Shown: positions 20,070-30,059, counted from the first letter of the stretch. The stretch: DNA of 64,000 nt from Serinicoccus chungangensis (GCF_006337125.1 NZ_CP040887.1:930001-994000), one strand, 5' to 3'. The notes: generated by a model not told the origin, from the sequence alone. Numbers and translations are program-made.

Positions 20070-22304
20070 ATGCCTCCGACCGCCGAGCTCGACGACCTCA
20101 TCGCGGCAGCCGTCGGCGGGGTCGGGGGCAGCGAGCGGCCCGGCCAGCTGCAGATGGCGCAGGCGGTCGAGCGGGCCGTCGAGCGCGAGGAGCACCTGCT
20201 CGTCCAGGCCGGGACGGGCACCGGCAAGTCCCTGGCCTACCTCGTGCCGGCGATCGCCCACGCCGTGCGCACCGGCAAGCCGGCCGTCGTCGCCACCGCG
20301 ACGCTCGCGCTGCAGGCCCAGATCGTCGACCGCGACCTGCCCCGGATCTCCGAGGCGCTCGCCCCCCTGCTGGGCCGTCGGCCGACGTTCGCGCTGGTCA
20401 AGGGCCGGTCCAACTACCTGTGCCAGCACAAGCTCGTCGGTGGCTTCCCGGACGACGACGAGGACGCCCTGCTGGCCATGGGCCAGGTGGACCGCGAGCG
20501 CTCCCGGCTGGGCGACGAGGTGACCCGGCTGAGGGACTGGGCCGAGCTCACCGAGTCCGGTGACCGCGACGAGCTCGTGCCCGGCGTGAGCAACCGCGCC
20601 TGGCGGCAGGTGTCGGTCACCGCCCACGAGTGTCTGGGGAGCCGGTGCCCCGTCGTGTCCGACTGCTTCGTCGAGCGCTCCCGCGAGGCCGCGGGCGAGG
20701 TCGACGTCATCGTCACCAACCACAGCTTCATGGCGATCGACGCCTTCGAGGGCAGGTTCATGCTGCCCGAGCACGACCTGCTCGTCGTCGACGAGGCCCA
20801 CGAGCTCACCGACCGCGTCACCTCGACCATCACCGACGAGCTGACCGCCTCGACGGTCTCGGTGGCCGCGCGGCGGGCGGGACGAGGGGAGGCCGCCGAG
20901 CGGCTGGCCGAGACGACCGAGCTGCTCGAGGCGGCGCTGGCCGACCTGCCCGAGGGCAAGCTCGCGGCGCTGCCCGACCGGCTGGTGACCGCGCTGCAGC
21001 TCGTCCGGGACGCCGCCCGCGCCACCCTCAGCGAGATCCGGCCGGAGAAGGGGGCCGAGGCCGACGGGTCCACGCAGGTGGCGATGGCCGCGGTCCAGGA
21101 CGTCTTCGACACGAGCGAACGCGTGCTCGGAGAGGCCGAGCTGGACGTCGTGTGGATCACCCAGGACCAGCGTCGCGGGAGCATCCTGCGGGTGGCCCCC
21201 ATGAGCGTGGCGATGATGGTGCGCGACAAGATCTTCCAGGAGCGGACGGTCGTCCTCACGTCGGCGACGCTGGAGCTCGGCGGCACCTTCGACGCGGTGG
21301 CGGGCACCATCGGCCTGCGCGGCCCCGGCGCCCCGGCCTGGGAGGGGCTGGACGTCGGCTCGCCCTTCGACTACCCGGCCCAGGCCATCGCCTACGTCGC
21401 GGCGCACCTGCCGCCGCCCGGGCGCGACGGCGCGGGCCCGGGGGTCTTCGACGAGATGGAGCAGCTGGTCCGGGCGGCAGGGGGACGCACCCTGGGGCTG
21501 TTCAGCTCGCGCCGGGCCGCCGAGGCGGCGGCCGAGGAGATGCGCAGCCGGCTGTCCGACACCGACATCACCATCCGCTGCCAGGGTGACGACCAGCTCC
21601 CCACCCTGGTGCGCGAGTTCGCCTCCGACCCCTCCGCCTGCCTGTTCGGCACGCTCTCGCTGTGGCAGGGCGTGGACGTCCCCGGCTCCGCCTGCCAGCT
21701 CGTCCTCGTCGACCGGATCCCCTTCCCCCGACCTGACGACCCGCTGACCTCGGCCCGGACCGAGGCGATCGGGCGGATGGGCGGCAACGGCTTCATGGCG
21801 GTCTCCGCCACCCACGCCGCGCTGCGCCTGGCCCAGGGCGCGGGCCGGCTCATCCGGCGCGGCGACGACCGCGGGGTCGTCGCCTTCCTGGACTCACGGA
21901 TGATCAGCGCGCGGTATGCCGGCTTCCTCCAGCGCTCGCTGCCCCCCTTCTGGCCCACCACCGACACCCAGCTCGTGCTGGGCGCCCTGCGACGCCTCGA
22001 CGAGACGGCCCCCGACCCGGTGCCGGTGGCCGAGCCCGGCGCACGGGGCCTCGGCGGTGCCCCGCTGGTCGGGTCGCCCGGCGCCGTCCCGGTCGCGCGC
22101 TCGCCCCGCACCGCCGTGACCGGGGGCCACGCCTGGACCGACGAGCAGGACGAGGAGCTGCGGGACGGCGTCGACTCGGGGGTGGGCCTCACCGAGCTGG
22201 CCGACCACCTCGGCCTGGCGCCCGACCTGGTCACCGCCCGGCTCACCCAGCTCGGTCTGGAGCTGGAGGAAGCCGGGGAGGCGACCAGGTCGGCGTCGGC
22301 CTAG
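20070..22304 (+). CDS. dinG: DinG-family ATP-dependent DNA helicase
   Basis: A 744-residue XPD-like superfamily 2 helicase. Walker A is AGTGTGKSLAYL; the Walker B is VVDEAHELTDR near residue 244. Four cysteines between them (YLCQHK, HECLGSRCPVVSDCF) match the [4Fe-4S] ligands of DinG. Later motifs include LTSATLELGGTF, GTLSLWQGVDVPG and GAGRLIRRGDDRG. The C-terminal ~55 residues (WTDEQDEELRDGVDSGVGL...) resemble a Myb/SANT-like helix-turn-helix, an extra DNA-binding tail seen in actinobacterial homologs. TACCCT lies 6 bases before ATG 20070, so a leaderless mRNA is likely. It may resolve R-loops or D-loops. Confidence 0.92.
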   Translation: MPPTAELDDLIAAAVGGVGGSERPGQLQMAQAVERAVEREEHLLVQAGTGTGKSLAYLVPAIAHAVRTGKPAVVATATLALQAQIVDRDLPRISEALAPLLGRRPTFALVKGRSNYLCQHKLVGGFPDDDEDALLAMGQVDRERSRLGDEVTRLRDWAELTESGDRDELVPGVSNRAWRQVSVTAHECLGSRCPVVSDCFVERSREAAGEVDVIVTNHSFMAIDAFEGRFMLPEHDLLVVDEAHELTDRVTSTITDELTASTVSVAARRAGRGEAAERLAETTELLEAALADLPEGKLAALPDRLVTALQLVRDAARATLSEIRPEKGAEADGSTQVAMAAVQDVFDTSERVLGEAELDVVWITQDQRRGSILRVAPMSVAMMVRDKIFQERTVVLTSATLELGGTFDAVAGTIGLRGPGAPAWEGLDVGSPFDYPAQAIAYVAAHLPPPGRDGAGPGVFDEMEQLVRAAGGRTLGLFSSRRAAEAAAEEMRSRLSDTDITIRCQGDDQLPTLVREFASDPSACLFGTLSLWQGVDVPGSACQLVLVDRIPFPRPDDPLTSARTEAIGRMGGNGFMAVSATHAALRLAQGAGRLIRRGDDRGVVAFLDSRMISARYAGFLQRSLPPFWPTTDTQLVLGALRRLDETAPDPVPVAEPGARGLGGAPLVGSPGAVPVARSPRTAVTGGHAWTDEQDEELRDGVDSGVGLTELADHLGLAPDLVTARLTQLGLELEEAGEATRSASA

Positions 22305-22319
22305 CCGAGGGGGTGTCGC

Positions 22320-23039
22320 TCAGTGCTGGCGACGCCCGCGGGCCGCGAGCAGCGCACCGCCGAGACCGAGCGCCATGACGCCCGCGCCCACGCCGATGAG
22401 CAGCGGGTCGCCGGTGCCGGGGGCCTGGCCCCCGGTCTCCGCGCCGCCGACCGGGATCTCCTGCAGCTGCCCGCGCACGGCGCCCGGCAGGAACTCGGAG
22501 GTGTGGGTGTCGGCGGAGAAGCCGGCCGGGTCGGCCTCGATCTCGGCCAGCGAGAAGCCCTCGCCGGTGTCCTTGCCGTCGTCACCCTCGAGCCCGGTGG
22601 TGAACGGGCCCTGCAGGCAGCCCTCGCTGGTGCGCACGTCACCGTCACCGGTCGGGTTCGGGAAGGCCAGGCGCGGCGGGCCGCCCTCGCCGGCGTCGGC
22701 CTGGTGGACGTGGGTGGCCGTCTTGGCCGGGCTGTCGTACTCCCCGGTCACGCCGGTGAGCTCGATGTCGTAGCAGATGATCTCCTCGTCCGAGTTGATC
22801 ATGAAGGTGAACATCCCCATGGCGCCCTCCTCGCCCGGGGCGGGGTTGCCCTCGCCGTCCACGACGTTGTCGGGCGTGGCGGTCACCGAGAAGGCCGAGG
22901 TGAACGTGTCGGGCATGTCGACCTCGGTCTCGGCGGCGGCCGGCAGGGTGCTGGCGGCCACCAGGGCGAGGGCTCCGAGGCCACCTCCGGCGGCGGTCAG
23001 ACCGCGGCGGGTCGGACGGGCGGTGTTCGTCGTGCTCAT
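22320..23039 (-). CDS. Secreted CHRD-domain protein with C-terminal membrane anchor
   Basis: A 239-residue exported protein. A twin-arginine-like signal (RPTRRGLTAAGGGLGALALVAASTLPAAAE) is followed by a CHRD (chordin-like) domain with YDIELTGVTGEY, THVHQADAGEGGPP and RGQLQEI. The C-terminus APGTGDPLLIGVGAGVMA...ARGRRQH looks like a sortase-type sorting signal (degenerate LPxTG, hydrophobic helix, basic tail) or a simple membrane anchor. GGGAG precedes ATG 23039 by 6 bases. It is divergent from the ECF sigma gene, and such neighbours are often sigma targets; that link is inference. Confidence 0.8.
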   Translation of the reverse strand: MSTTNTARPTRRGLTAAGGGLGALALVAASTLPAAAETEVDMPDTFTSAFSVTATPDNVVDGEGNPAPGEEGAMGMFTFMINSDEEIICYDIELTGVTGEYDSPAKTATHVHQADAGEGGPPRLAFPNPTGDGDVRTSEGCLQGPFTTGLEGDDGKDTGEGFSLAEIEADPAGFSADTHTSEFLPGAVRGQLQEIPVGGAETGGQAPGTGDPLLIGVGAGVMALGLGGALLAARGRRQH

Positions 23040-23206
23040 GCTGACTCCCATCGTCGTCGGCCCCGCTGTCAGGGCCGGTGTGCAGGGGATACGTCGGGAC
23101 ACCGGCACGCGTTCATCGCGGGCCGTGATCGTTCTGCGAGACTGGTCGAACGTCGCGGACCCCGCCGACGTATACCCCTCCGACGACCAGCAGGAGGGAG
23201 TGGACC

Positions 23207-23776
23207 ATGACCACGGCCGGCCTCGACGTGCTGGGCCGCGCTGCGCCACGGGAGGCGAGACCGCTGAGCCGACGGGAGTTCGACGTCGCCCGCGCCTTCG
23301 ACGAGCACGGGTCCCTGCTGATGGGTCTCGCCGTCAACGCCCTCGGCGACCGGCACGCCGCCGAGGACTGCGTGCAGGAGACGCTGGTGCGGGCCTGGCG
23401 CGCCCGGGACACCTTCCGCCCCGACCTGGGGTCGGAGCGCACCTGGCTGGTGGCGATCGCGCGCCGCGTCATCATCGACAGCGCCCGGGCACGCGCCCGG
23501 CGGCCGGTGGAGATGCGCGCCGTGCCGCCCGAGCCGGCACCGCAGCCGGGGGTGGACACCCAGGTGGCCGACCGGCTCACCCTGGTCGCCGGGCTGGCCC
23601 GGCTGAGCCCCGAGCACCGCGAGGTCGTCGTGGAGGTGCAGGTGCGCGGGCTGTCCTACGACGAGCTGTCCCACCGGACGGGCGTCGGGGTGGGGACGTT
23701 GCGCAGCCGGATGTACTACGCCCTGCGCGCCCTGCGCGGGATCCTCACGGAGGAGGTTGACGATGACGACGCCTGA
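23207..23776 (+). CDS. ECF-type RNA polymerase sigma factor (SigK/SigL-like)
   Basis: A 189-residue group IV sigma factor. Region 2 is FDEHGSLLMGLAVNALGDRHAAEDCVQETLVRAWR with GSERTWLVAIARRVIIDSAR; region 4 is LARLSPEHREVVVEVQVRGLSYDELSHRTGVGVGTLRSRMYYALRAL. Its 3' end overlaps the downstream anti-sigma gene by 14 bp, indicating coupled expression. Upstream (23128-23152) GTTC and GAAC half-sites form an inverted pair that could be part of its own promoter, unproved. Start ATG 23207 has CAGGAGGGAG upstream. Confidence 0.93.
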   Translation: MTTAGLDVLGRAAPREARPLSRREFDVARAFDEHGSLLMGLAVNALGDRHAAEDCVQETLVRAWRARDTFRPDLGSERTWLVAIARRVIIDSARARARRPVEMRAVPPEPAPQPGVDTQVADRLTLVAGLARLSPEHREVVVEVQVRGLSYDELSHRTGVGVGTLRSRMYYALRALRGILTEEVDDDDA

Positions 23777-24545
23777 GGGTGACCGGGAGGAGCTGGTGCT
23801 GGCCGCCGCCGAGGGCTCGCTGGACGACCTCCAGCGGCAGCGGCTGGAGGTCCTGCGCGCCGCGGACCCGACGGTGGACGAGGAGATCGCCGGGCTCCGC
23901 AGCACCCTCGAGGCCGTGCAGCAGCTGGACGGCTGGGACGAGGGCGCGATGGTCCTGGCCCCGTCCCCGTCGGTGCTGCGCCGGGCCAAGGAGCAGATCG
24001 CCTCGGAGGAGGACGCGTCCGCCGGTCAGGGGGATGAGCCCGCCGGGCAGGGGGACGCGCCCGCCGGGCAGGACCTGCCGGCGGGGCGCCGGGCTGTGGA
24101 CGACCGCCGGCGGCCGGGGCGTCGGGCCCTGCTCGGGCTGGCAGCCGCCGGGCTGGTGGCCACCGGGGCCGTCGGCCAGGACGTCGTGCGCCGCCTGCGT
24201 CCCGGCACCCCGGAGGGCGAGCCGGGCACGCTCGGCGCCCTCGAGCAGGCCGCGGTCCAGGACGTGGCGTCAGGGGCCGAGGTCGACCTCGGGATCATCG
24301 CCCACACCTGGGGCACCGAGACGGTCTGGCTGGTGGACGGGGCCGAACCCGGCGAGGTCTACGACGTCGTGCTCGTCGACCGGTCCGGCGGGCGGACGGG
24401 CTCGGGCAGCTTCCTCGGCACCCGCGACCCGCTCGACTGCGAGCTCAACGCCGCGATCCTGCGCGAGGACGTCGCCGAGGTGCTCGTGGTCACGGCCGGC
24501 GGTCAGGTCTGGGCCCGTGCGCCGCTGCCCCCGGTGCGGGCCTGA
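23763..24545 (+). CDS. Anti-sigma factor, membrane-anchored (RskA-like)
   Basis: A 260-residue protein. The N-terminal ~70 residues (LVLAAAEGSLDDLQRQRLEVL) resemble anti-sigma domains without the zinc HxxxCxxC motif. A low-complexity linker with three GQGD/AGQ repeats precedes one membrane helix (ALLGLAAAGLVATGAVG, about 120-137), and the outer C-terminal domain resembles RskA (LGTRDPLDCELNAAILREDV). It should hold the upstream sigma factor at the membrane until a signal triggers proteolysis. ATG 23763 is preferred over TTG 23757 because GGAGG then lies 7 bases upstream. Confidence 0.85.
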   Translation: MTTPEGDREELVLAAAEGSLDDLQRQRLEVLRAADPTVDEEIAGLRSTLEAVQQLDGWDEGAMVLAPSPSVLRRAKEQIASEEDASAGQGDEPAGQGDAPAGQDLPAGRRAVDDRRRPGRRALLGLAAAGLVATGAVGQDVVRRLRPGTPEGEPGTLGALEQAAVQDVASGAEVDLGIIAHTWGTETVWLVDGAEPGEVYDVVLVDRSGGRTGSGSFLGTRDPLDCELNAAILREDVAEVLVVTAGGQVWARAPLPPVRA

Positions 24546-24590
24546 GCGTGAGGCGCACGGTGTGTCACCGGCTCGTGGCAGGCTGACCCC

Positions 24591-25571
24591 ATGACCGCCA
24601 CCGGACCCCCCACGCTGGCGCTCGTCACCGGCCCGGAGGACCTCCTCGCCGAGCGGGGCGTCGACTCCGTCGTGGCCGCCGTGCGGGCGGTCGAGCCCGA
24701 GGCCGAGGTGGTCCGCATCCACCCGGCCGACTACCGGGCCGGTGACCTGCTCGTCCACGCCAGCCCGAGCCTCTTCGGCGGCTGGAGCGTCCTCGTCGTC
24801 CACGACATGGACGAGGCCGACGACGCCCTCGTCGAGGACCTCACCGGCTATCTCGCCGAGCCGGCCGACATGGTCACCCTGGTCGTGCGGCACAAGAGCG
24901 GCAACCGGGGCAAGCGGGTGCTGGACACGCTGCGCAAGGGGGGTGCCCGCGTCATCGAGGCCAAGGCCGTCAAGACCGAGCGGGACAAGCACGACTTCGT
25001 CACCGGCGAGTTCCGCAGCGCCCGACGCAAGATCGCGCCGGAGGCGGTGGGGGCCCTGGTGCTCGCGGTCGGCAAGGACCTGCGCGAGCTCGCCTCCGCC
25101 TGCGAGCAGCTCATCCGCGACGTCGAGGGGCTCGTCGAGGTCGACGACGTGACGACCTACTACGGCGAGAAGGTCGAGACCACCGGCTTCCGGGTCGCCG
25201 AGGCGGCCCTCGGCGGGGACGAGGCCACCGCGATGGCCCTGCTCCGGCACGCCATGCTCGGGGGCCTGGACCCGGTGCCCATCGTGGCGGTGCTGGCCAT
25301 GCAGCTGCGGCAGGTCGGCAAGGTCGCCTCGGCCGGCCGTGGCGGGTCGGCCCAGCTCGCCCGCGACCTCGGCATGGCCCCGTGGCAGGTGGACGCCGCG
25401 CGACGCGTCAGCCAGGGCTGGGACGGCGAGCGTCTGGGCCGGGCCATCCAGGCCGTCGCGCAGGCCGACGTCGACGTCAAGGGGGGCATCCGGACCGAGG
25501 CGAGCGTGCGCAGCCCGGAGTATGCCGTGGAGCGCGCGGTGCTCGAGGTGTGCCGCCAGCGCAACGGCTGA
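24591..25571 (+). CDS. holA: DNA polymerase III subunit delta
   Basis: A 326-residue clamp-loader delta subunit, which opens the beta sliding clamp. Typical features are [17 protein letters not shown] at the N-terminus, [51 protein letters not shown] and the C-terminal [19 protein letters not shown] region of domain III. In many actinobacteria holA follows comEC; here it precedes rpsT and leuS instead. CAGGCT lies 6 bases before the ATG, a possible leaderless -10. Confidence 0.95.
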   Translation: MTATGPPTLALVTGPEDLLAERGVDSVVAAVRAVEPEAEVVRIHPADYRAGDLLVHASPSLFGGWSVLVVHDMDEADDALVEDLTGYLAEPADMVTLVVRHKSGNRGKRVLDTLRKGGARVIEAKAVKTERDKHDFVTGEFRSARRKIAPEAVGALVLAVGKDLRELASACEQLIRDVEGLVEVDDVTTYYGEKVETTGFRVAEAALGGDEATAMALLRHAMLGGLDPVPIVAVLAMQLRQVGKVASAGRGGSAQLARDLGMAPWQVDAARRVSQGWDGERLGRAIQAVAQADVDVKGGIRTEASVRSPEYAVERAVLEVCRQRNG

Positions 25572-25581
25572 GCGGCGCGAC

Positions 25582-25645
25582 TTGGGCCGGGCCCCACCAC
25601 GCTGCTAGCCTTGGCTGTTGCGTGCGCGCTCGGTCGTGCGCGCTC
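25582..25645 (+). promoter_or_regulatory. Candidate rpsT promoter and leader direct repeat
   Basis: TTGGGC (25582-25587) and TAGCCT (25606-25611) are separated by 18 bp and fit an actinobacterial housekeeping promoter. The start would fall near 25618, giving rpsT a leader of about 145 nt, which begins with two copies of GTGCGCGCTCG (25622-25632 and 25635-25645). The direct repeat could form part of an S20 autoregulatory leader; this is speculative. Confidence 0.45.
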
Positions 25646-25762
25646 GCTGGACCATCCGCACCATCCCGCGCACCGGGCATCGCCAGGTATCCCCACGCCA
25701 GTTCGCCCCGCGCGGGCGTCGCCCTCACGACATCTGACCAACGACTGACCAGGAAGTTCTCA

Positions 25763-26029
25763 GTGGCAAACATCAAGAGCCAGATCAAGCGCGTCAAGAC
25801 CAACGCGGCCCGCACGGAGCGCAACCGCGCGCACAAGTCCGAGCTGCGCACCTTCATGCGCAAGTTCCGCGAGGCCGCCGACAGCGGTGACACCAGCAAG
25901 GCCTCGGACGCGCTGCACGCCGCCTCCCGCAAGCTGGACAAGGCGGTCACCAAGGGCGTCATCCACCAGAACCAGGCCGCCAACAAGAAGTCGGCCATGG
26001 CCAAGCGCTTCAACGCGCTCCAGGGCTGA
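25763..26029 (+). CDS. rpsT: 30S ribosomal protein S20
   Basis: An 88-residue S20, a helical protein bound near the 5' domain of 16S rRNA. The sequence is diagnostic: [20 protein letters not shown] at the N-terminus and [19 protein letters not shown] at the C-terminus. The start is GTG 25763, with AGGAAG 7 bases upstream; the non-ATG start fits S20's known weak initiation codon in other bacteria. A strong hairpin terminator follows. Confidence 0.98.
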   Translation: MANIKSQIKRVKTNAARTERNRAHKSELRTFMRKFREAADSGDTSKASDALHAASRKLDKAVTKGVIHQNQAANKKSAMAKRFNALQG

Positions 26030-26053
26030 GCGCAGCTCGCCCCGAGCACGTCG

Positions 26054-26086
26054 GCGGGCGTCCACCCCCACGGGGTGGACGCCCGC
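26054..26086 (+). terminator. rpsT terminator hairpin
   Basis: A perfect 15-bp stem (GCGGGCGTCCACCCC, 26054-26068, with 26072-26086) closes on a 3-nt loop. It stands 25 bp after the rpsT stop and ends just before the leuS leader. Confidence 0.85.
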
Positions 26087-26106
26087 TGCGCTACCATGGC
26101 GGCACC

Positions 26107-26148
26107 ATGGCGACCCGCTGCGAGCTCCTCCTTACCGGGCCGCGCTGA
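26107..26148 (+). CDS. leuS leader peptide with Leu-Leu-Leu
   Basis: A 13-codon reading frame, MATRCELLLTGPR-stop, begins at ATG 26107. Codons 7-9 (26125-26133) are CTC CTC CTT, three consecutive leucines, the last a rare codon in this genome. TACCAT (26093-26098) is a good -10 hexamer ending 8 bases before the ATG, so the transcript would start at or next to the peptide's own start codon, as in other leaderless actinobacterial leader peptides. A stem (26139-26146 with 26167-26174) overlaps the peptide's end and a terminator-like hairpin follows, then leuS. The layout matches ribosome-mediated attenuation by leucyl-tRNA supply. Peptide translation is inferred. Confidence 0.7.
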   Translation: MATRCELLLTGPR

Positions 26149-26199
26149 GCAGACGACCTACCTGCGAGCGCGGCCAGCCCCTCCTGCGTGAGGGGCTTT
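26139..26199 (+). promoter_or_regulatory. leuS attenuator: tandem hairpins
   Basis: Hairpin 1 is GCCGCGCT (26139-26146) with AGCGCGGC (26167-26174), a perfect 8-bp stem over a 20-nt loop; its left arm lies in the last codons of the leader peptide. Hairpin 2 is AGCCCCTC (26176-26183) with GAGGGGCT (26190-26197) over CTGCGT, followed by TTTC, a terminator-like form. A ribosome stalled at the Leu codons would block hairpin 1. I do not see a clear antiterminator pairing, so the switch mechanism remains open. T-box landmarks are absent. Confidence 0.6.
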
Positions 26200-26251
26200 C
26201 GTATGCACCGAGCACCATGACCACGCAGCGAGAACGAGACGAGAGCAGACG

Positions 26252-29179
26252 ATGAGCGAGCGCACCCCCCAGCACCGCTACACCGCCGAGCTGGCCGGCC
26301 GCATCGAACGCCGCTGGCAGGACCGGTGGGAGCAGGACGACACCTTCGCCTCGGCCAACCCGGCCGGGCCCTGGGCGACACCGGAGGACCCTCGGCTCGC
26401 CGACGGGCGCGAGCACCGGGTGGTCATGGACATGTTCCCCTACCCCTCGGGGGCGGGGATGCACGTCGGGCACCCGCTGGGCTACGTGGCGACCGACGTC
26501 CACGCCCGCTTCCTGCGCACGACCGGCGCCAACGTGCTCTACGCCATGGGCTTCGACGCCTTCGGTCTCCCCGCCGAGCACTATGCCGTGCAGACGGGCC
26601 AGCACCCCCGGGTGACGACCGAGGAGGCGATGTCGACCTACCGACGGCAGATGCGGATGATCGGGCTCTCGCACGAGCCGCGGCGCACCTTCGCCACCAT
26701 CGACCCGGACTACGTGCGCTGGACGCAGTGGATCTTCCAGCGCATCCACGACGCGTGGTACGACCCGGAGGCGGACCCCCGGCCGGGGTCGGGACAGGCC
26801 TCCCCGGGCCGCGCCCGGCCGATCGCCGAGCTCGTCGAGCAGTTCGCCGACGGGCGGCGCGAGCTCCCGGGCGGCCGTCCGTGGGGGGAGCTGTCGGCGG
26901 CGGAGCAGGCCCGGGTGCTGGACGGCTACCGGCTGGCCTACGTCTCGGCGGCACCGGTCAACTGGTGCCCCGGTCTGGGCACCGTGCTGGCCAACGAGGA
27001 GGTCACCGCGGACGGCCGGTCCGAGCGCGGCGACCTGCCGGTCTTCAAGCGCAACCTCTCGCAGTGGATGATGCGGATCACCGCGTATGCGGACCGCCTC
27101 ACCGACGACCTGGACCGGCTGGACTGGCCGGAGCGGGTGCGGCTCATGCAGCGCAACTGGATCGGTCGCTCGACCGGCGCGCAGGTCGCCTTCCCGGTCC
27201 CGACCACCGCTGGTGGGGAGGCGTCGCTGGAGGTCTTCACCACCCGGCCCGACACGCTCTTCGGCGCGACCTTCATGGTGGTGGCCCCCGAACACCCGCT
27301 GGTCGGCCAGATCGTCCCCGACGCGTGGCCCGCCGGCACCCAGGACGCGTGGACCGGCGGCGCGCCCACCCCGGGCGAGGCGGTCACGGCATACCAGCGG
27401 CAGGCCTCGACCAAGAGCGACGTCGAGCGGCAGACCGAGGGCAAGGCGAAGTCCGGCGTGTTCAGCGGCGCCTGGGCGACCAACCCCGTCACCGGGTCGC
27501 CGGTGCCGGTCTTCGTCGCCGACTACGTGCTCATGGGCTACGGGACCGGCGCCATCATGGCGGTGCCCGGGCAGGACGAGCGCGACTGGGACTTCGCTCG
27601 GGCCTTCGACCTGCCGGTCGTGCGCACGGTGCAGCCGACGCCGGACCACCCGGAGGACCAGGCCTTCACCGGCGAGGGCCCGGCGATCAACTCGGCCAAC
27701 GACGAGATCAGCCTGGACGGGCTGGGGGTCGCGCAGGCCAAGGAGCGCATCATCGCCTGGCTGGAGGCGACCGGCCGCGGTCGCGCCACGGTGACCTACC
27801 GGCTGCGGGACTGGCTCTTCAGCCGTCAGCGCTACTGGGGCGAGCCGTTCCCGGTGGTCTGGGACGAGGACGGCGTCGCGCACGCCGTGCCCGACGACCA
27901 CCTGCCGGTGACGCTGCCGGACGTCCCCGACTACGCGCCGCGCACCTTCGAGGCGGACGACGCCGACTCCGAGCCGGAGGCGCCGCTGGCGCGCGCGGCC
28001 GACTGGGTGCATACGACCATGGACCTCGGCGACGGGCGGGGGCCGGTGCCGGTGCGCCGGGAGACCAACACCATGCCGAACTGGGCCGGCTCGTGCTGGT
28101 ACTACCTGCGCTACCTGGACCCGGAGAACGCCGCCGCCCCGGTCGACCCGGAGGTGGAGGGCTACTGGATCGGTCCCCGCGAGCACACCGTGGCCGGTGC
28201 CCCCGAGGGCGCCGTCGACCCGGGCGGCGTCGACCTCTACGTCGGCGGGGTGGAGCACGCGGTGCTGCACCTGCTGTACGCCCGCTTCTGGCACAAGGTG
28301 CTCTTCGACCTGGGTCACGTGAGCAGCGAGGAGCCGTTCCGCCGGCTCATCAACCAGGGCATGATCGAGGCCTACGTCTACCGCGACGCCCGCGGCTTCC
28401 CCGTGCCGGCGGCCGAGGTGGAGGAGCACACGTCCTCCGACGGCGGGCCCTCGACGTTCACCTGGCAGGGCCAGCCGGTCACCCAGGAGTACGGCAAGAT
28501 GGGCAAGTCGCTCAAGAACGTCGTCACCCCCGACGAGATGGTCGAGCAGTTCGGGGCCGACACCTTCCGGGTCTACGAGATGAGCATGGGGCCGCTGGAG
28601 CAGTACCGCCCCTGGGAGACCCGCGCGGTCGTCGGCAGCCAGCGCTTCCTCCAGCGCCTGTGGCGCAACGTGGTCGACGAGGACACCGGTGAGGTGACGG
28701 TGACCGACGAGGCGCTGATCCCCGACCTGGCCAAGGCGCTGCACCGGACCATCGACGCGGTGGGCTCGGACTACGCGGCCCTGCGCACCAACACGGCGAT
28801 CGCCCGGATGATCGAGCTCAACAACCTGCTGACCAAGCTGGACACCGTGCCGCGGGCGGCGGTGGAGCCGCTGGTGCAGATGGTGGCCCCGGTCGCCCCG
28901 CACGTCGCGGCCGAGCTGTGGGAGCGGCTCGGGCACGAGGACCTGACGTACGCGCCGTTCCCGCAGGCCGACCCGGCCCTGCTGGTGGAGGACTCGGTGA
29001 CCGCGGTGGTGCAGGTCAAGGGCAAGGTGAGGGACCGGCTCGACGTCGCGGCCGACATCTCCGCGGCAGACCTCGAGGCGTTGGCGCTGGGCAGCGAGAA
29101 GGTGCAGCGCTTCCTCGACGGCGCACCCGTCCGCAAGGTCGTCGTGCGGGCTCCGAGCCTGGTCAACATCGTCGTCTGA
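26252..29179 (+). CDS. leuS: Leucyl-tRNA synthetase
   Basis: A 975-residue class I synthetase charging tRNA-Leu. The HIGH motif is HVGHPLGY (after [10 protein letters not shown]), the KMSKS motif appears as [10 protein letters not shown], and the editing CP1 domain contains the threonine-rich [31 protein letters not shown] and [16 protein letters not shown] are also diagnostic. The usual bacterial length is 800-870; the extra ~100 residues include an actinobacteria-type insertion around 180-210 ([20 protein letters not shown]). The preceding leader suggests control by leucine-tRNA charging. Confidence 0.98.
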   Translation: MSERTPQHRYTAELAGRIERRWQDRWEQDDTFASANPAGPWATPEDPRLADGREHRVVMDMFPYPSGAGMHVGHPLGYVATDVHARFLRTTGANVLYAMGFDAFGLPAEHYAVQTGQHPRVTTEEAMSTYRRQMRMIGLSHEPRRTFATIDPDYVRWTQWIFQRIHDAWYDPEADPRPGSGQASPGRARPIAELVEQFADGRRELPGGRPWGELSAAEQARVLDGYRLAYVSAAPVNWCPGLGTVLANEEVTADGRSERGDLPVFKRNLSQWMMRITAYADRLTDDLDRLDWPERVRLMQRNWIGRSTGAQVAFPVPTTAGGEASLEVFTTRPDTLFGATFMVVAPEHPLVGQIVPDAWPAGTQDAWTGGAPTPGEAVTAYQRQASTKSDVERQTEGKAKSGVFSGAWATNPVTGSPVPVFVADYVLMGYGTGAIMAVPGQDERDWDFARAFDLPVVRTVQPTPDHPEDQAFTGEGPAINSANDEISLDGLGVAQAKERIIAWLEATGRGRATVTYRLRDWLFSRQRYWGEPFPVVWDEDGVAHAVPDDHLPVTLPDVPDYAPRTFEADDADSEPEAPLARAADWVHTTMDLGDGRGPVPVRRETNTMPNWAGSCWYYLRYLDPENAAAPVDPEVEGYWIGPREHTVAGAPEGAVDPGGVDLYVGGVEHAVLHLLYARFWHKVLFDLGHVSSEEPFRRLINQGMIEAYVYRDARGFPVPAAEVEEHTSSDGGPSTFTWQGQPVTQEYGKMGKSLKNVVTPDEMVEQFGADTFRVYEMSMGPLEQYRPWETRAVVGSQRFLQRLWRNVVDEDTGEVTVTDEALIPDLAKALHRTIDAVGSDYAALRTNTAIARMIELNNLLTKLDTVPRAAVEPLVQMVAPVAPHVAAELWERLGHEDLTYAPFPQADPALLVEDSVTAVVQVKGKVRDRLDVAADISAADLEALALGSEKVQRFLDGAPVRKVVVRAPSLVNIVV

Positions 29180-29193
29180 GCCCCGCTCCTGCC

Positions 29194-30054
29194 ATGGACG
29201 TCGCCCTCGTCACCGACAGCGCCAGCTGCCTGCCCCCCGGCGGCGGTCCGGCGCTGTCGGTCGTCCCCCTGCACGTCGTGGTCGCCGGGCGGCACGGTGA
29301 CACGCGCGAGGTCGGGCACGCGGAGGTGGTCGAGGCCCTGCGCCCGGCCACGCACCGGGTCAACGTCTCCACCAGCCGGGTGTCCCCCGGGGAGTTCGTC
29401 GAGGCGTACCGCGAGCTGGTGGCCCGCACCGGCTGCCGGGCGGTGGTGTCCGTGCACCTGTCGGGCGGCGTCAGCGGGACGGTCGAGGCCGCCCGGCTCG
29501 CCGCCGCGGAGGTCGCCGACGAGGTCGACGTGCGGGTCCTCGACTCCCGCACGGTCGGTATGACGTTGGGCTGGGCCGCCCAGGACGCCGCGGCGCTGGC
29601 GGCCGAGGGCGGGAGCGTCGAGGAGGTCGAGGCCATGGTGCACCGGCGGCTGGCCGGGGCGAGCGCGTGGTTCTACGTGGACACCCTGGAGCACCTGCGC
29701 CGAGGAGGCCGGCTCGGCCGTTCTCAGGCCGTGCTCGGGTCGGCGCTGGCCATCAAGCCGCTGCTGACCGTGGCCGACGGGGAGGTGGTACTCGCGGAGC
29801 GGGTGCGGACCCGCGGCAAGGCACTGGCCCGGCTGGAGACGCTGGTGGCCGACGCGGTCGGGCAGCTGCGCGCCGACGGGGGCCGGCCGCGGCTGGCCGT
29901 GCACGAGCTGGACGCGCAGGAGGCCGCGGCCGGTCTGGCGGGCCGGCTGCGGGAGCGGCTGGACGTCGACCCGCTCGTGCTGCCCCTGGACCCCAGCCTG
30001 GGCGTGCACACCGGGCCGGGCACCCTCGGGGTCGTGGTGGCCGACGCCGGCTGA
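29194..30054 (+). CDS. DegV family protein (fatty-acid-binding)
   Basis: A 286-residue EDD-fold protein that binds a fatty acid, in some bacteria as FakB for fatty-acid kinase. It begins with VALVTDSASCLPP, includes NVSTSRVSPGEFVEAYREL, VSVHLSGGVSGTVEAARLAA, VLDSRTVGMTLGWAAQ and the EHLRRGGRLGRSQAVLGSALAIKPLL signature, all typical. It sits 14 bp after leuS and upstream of comEA, the usual actinobacterial arrangement, and is probably cotranscribed with leuS. No FakA partner is visible here. Confidence 0.92.
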   Translation: MDVALVTDSASCLPPGGGPALSVVPLHVVVAGRHGDTREVGHAEVVEALRPATHRVNVSTSRVSPGEFVEAYRELVARTGCRAVVSVHLSGGVSGTVEAARLAAAEVADEVDVRVLDSRTVGMTLGWAAQDAAALAAEGGSVEEVEAMVHRRLAGASAWFYVDTLEHLRRGGRLGRSQAVLGSALAIKPLLTVADGEVVLAERVRTRGKALARLETLVADAVGQLRADGGRPRLAVHELDAQEAAAGLAGRLRERLDVDPLVLPLDPSLGVHTGPGTLGVVVADAG

Positions 30055-30059
30055 GCTGC

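Noticed and set aside
26030..26251. T-box riboswitch before leuS
   Set aside because: No T-box sequence (AGGGUGGNACCGCG) or specifier loop visible; the Leu-rich leader explains the region better.
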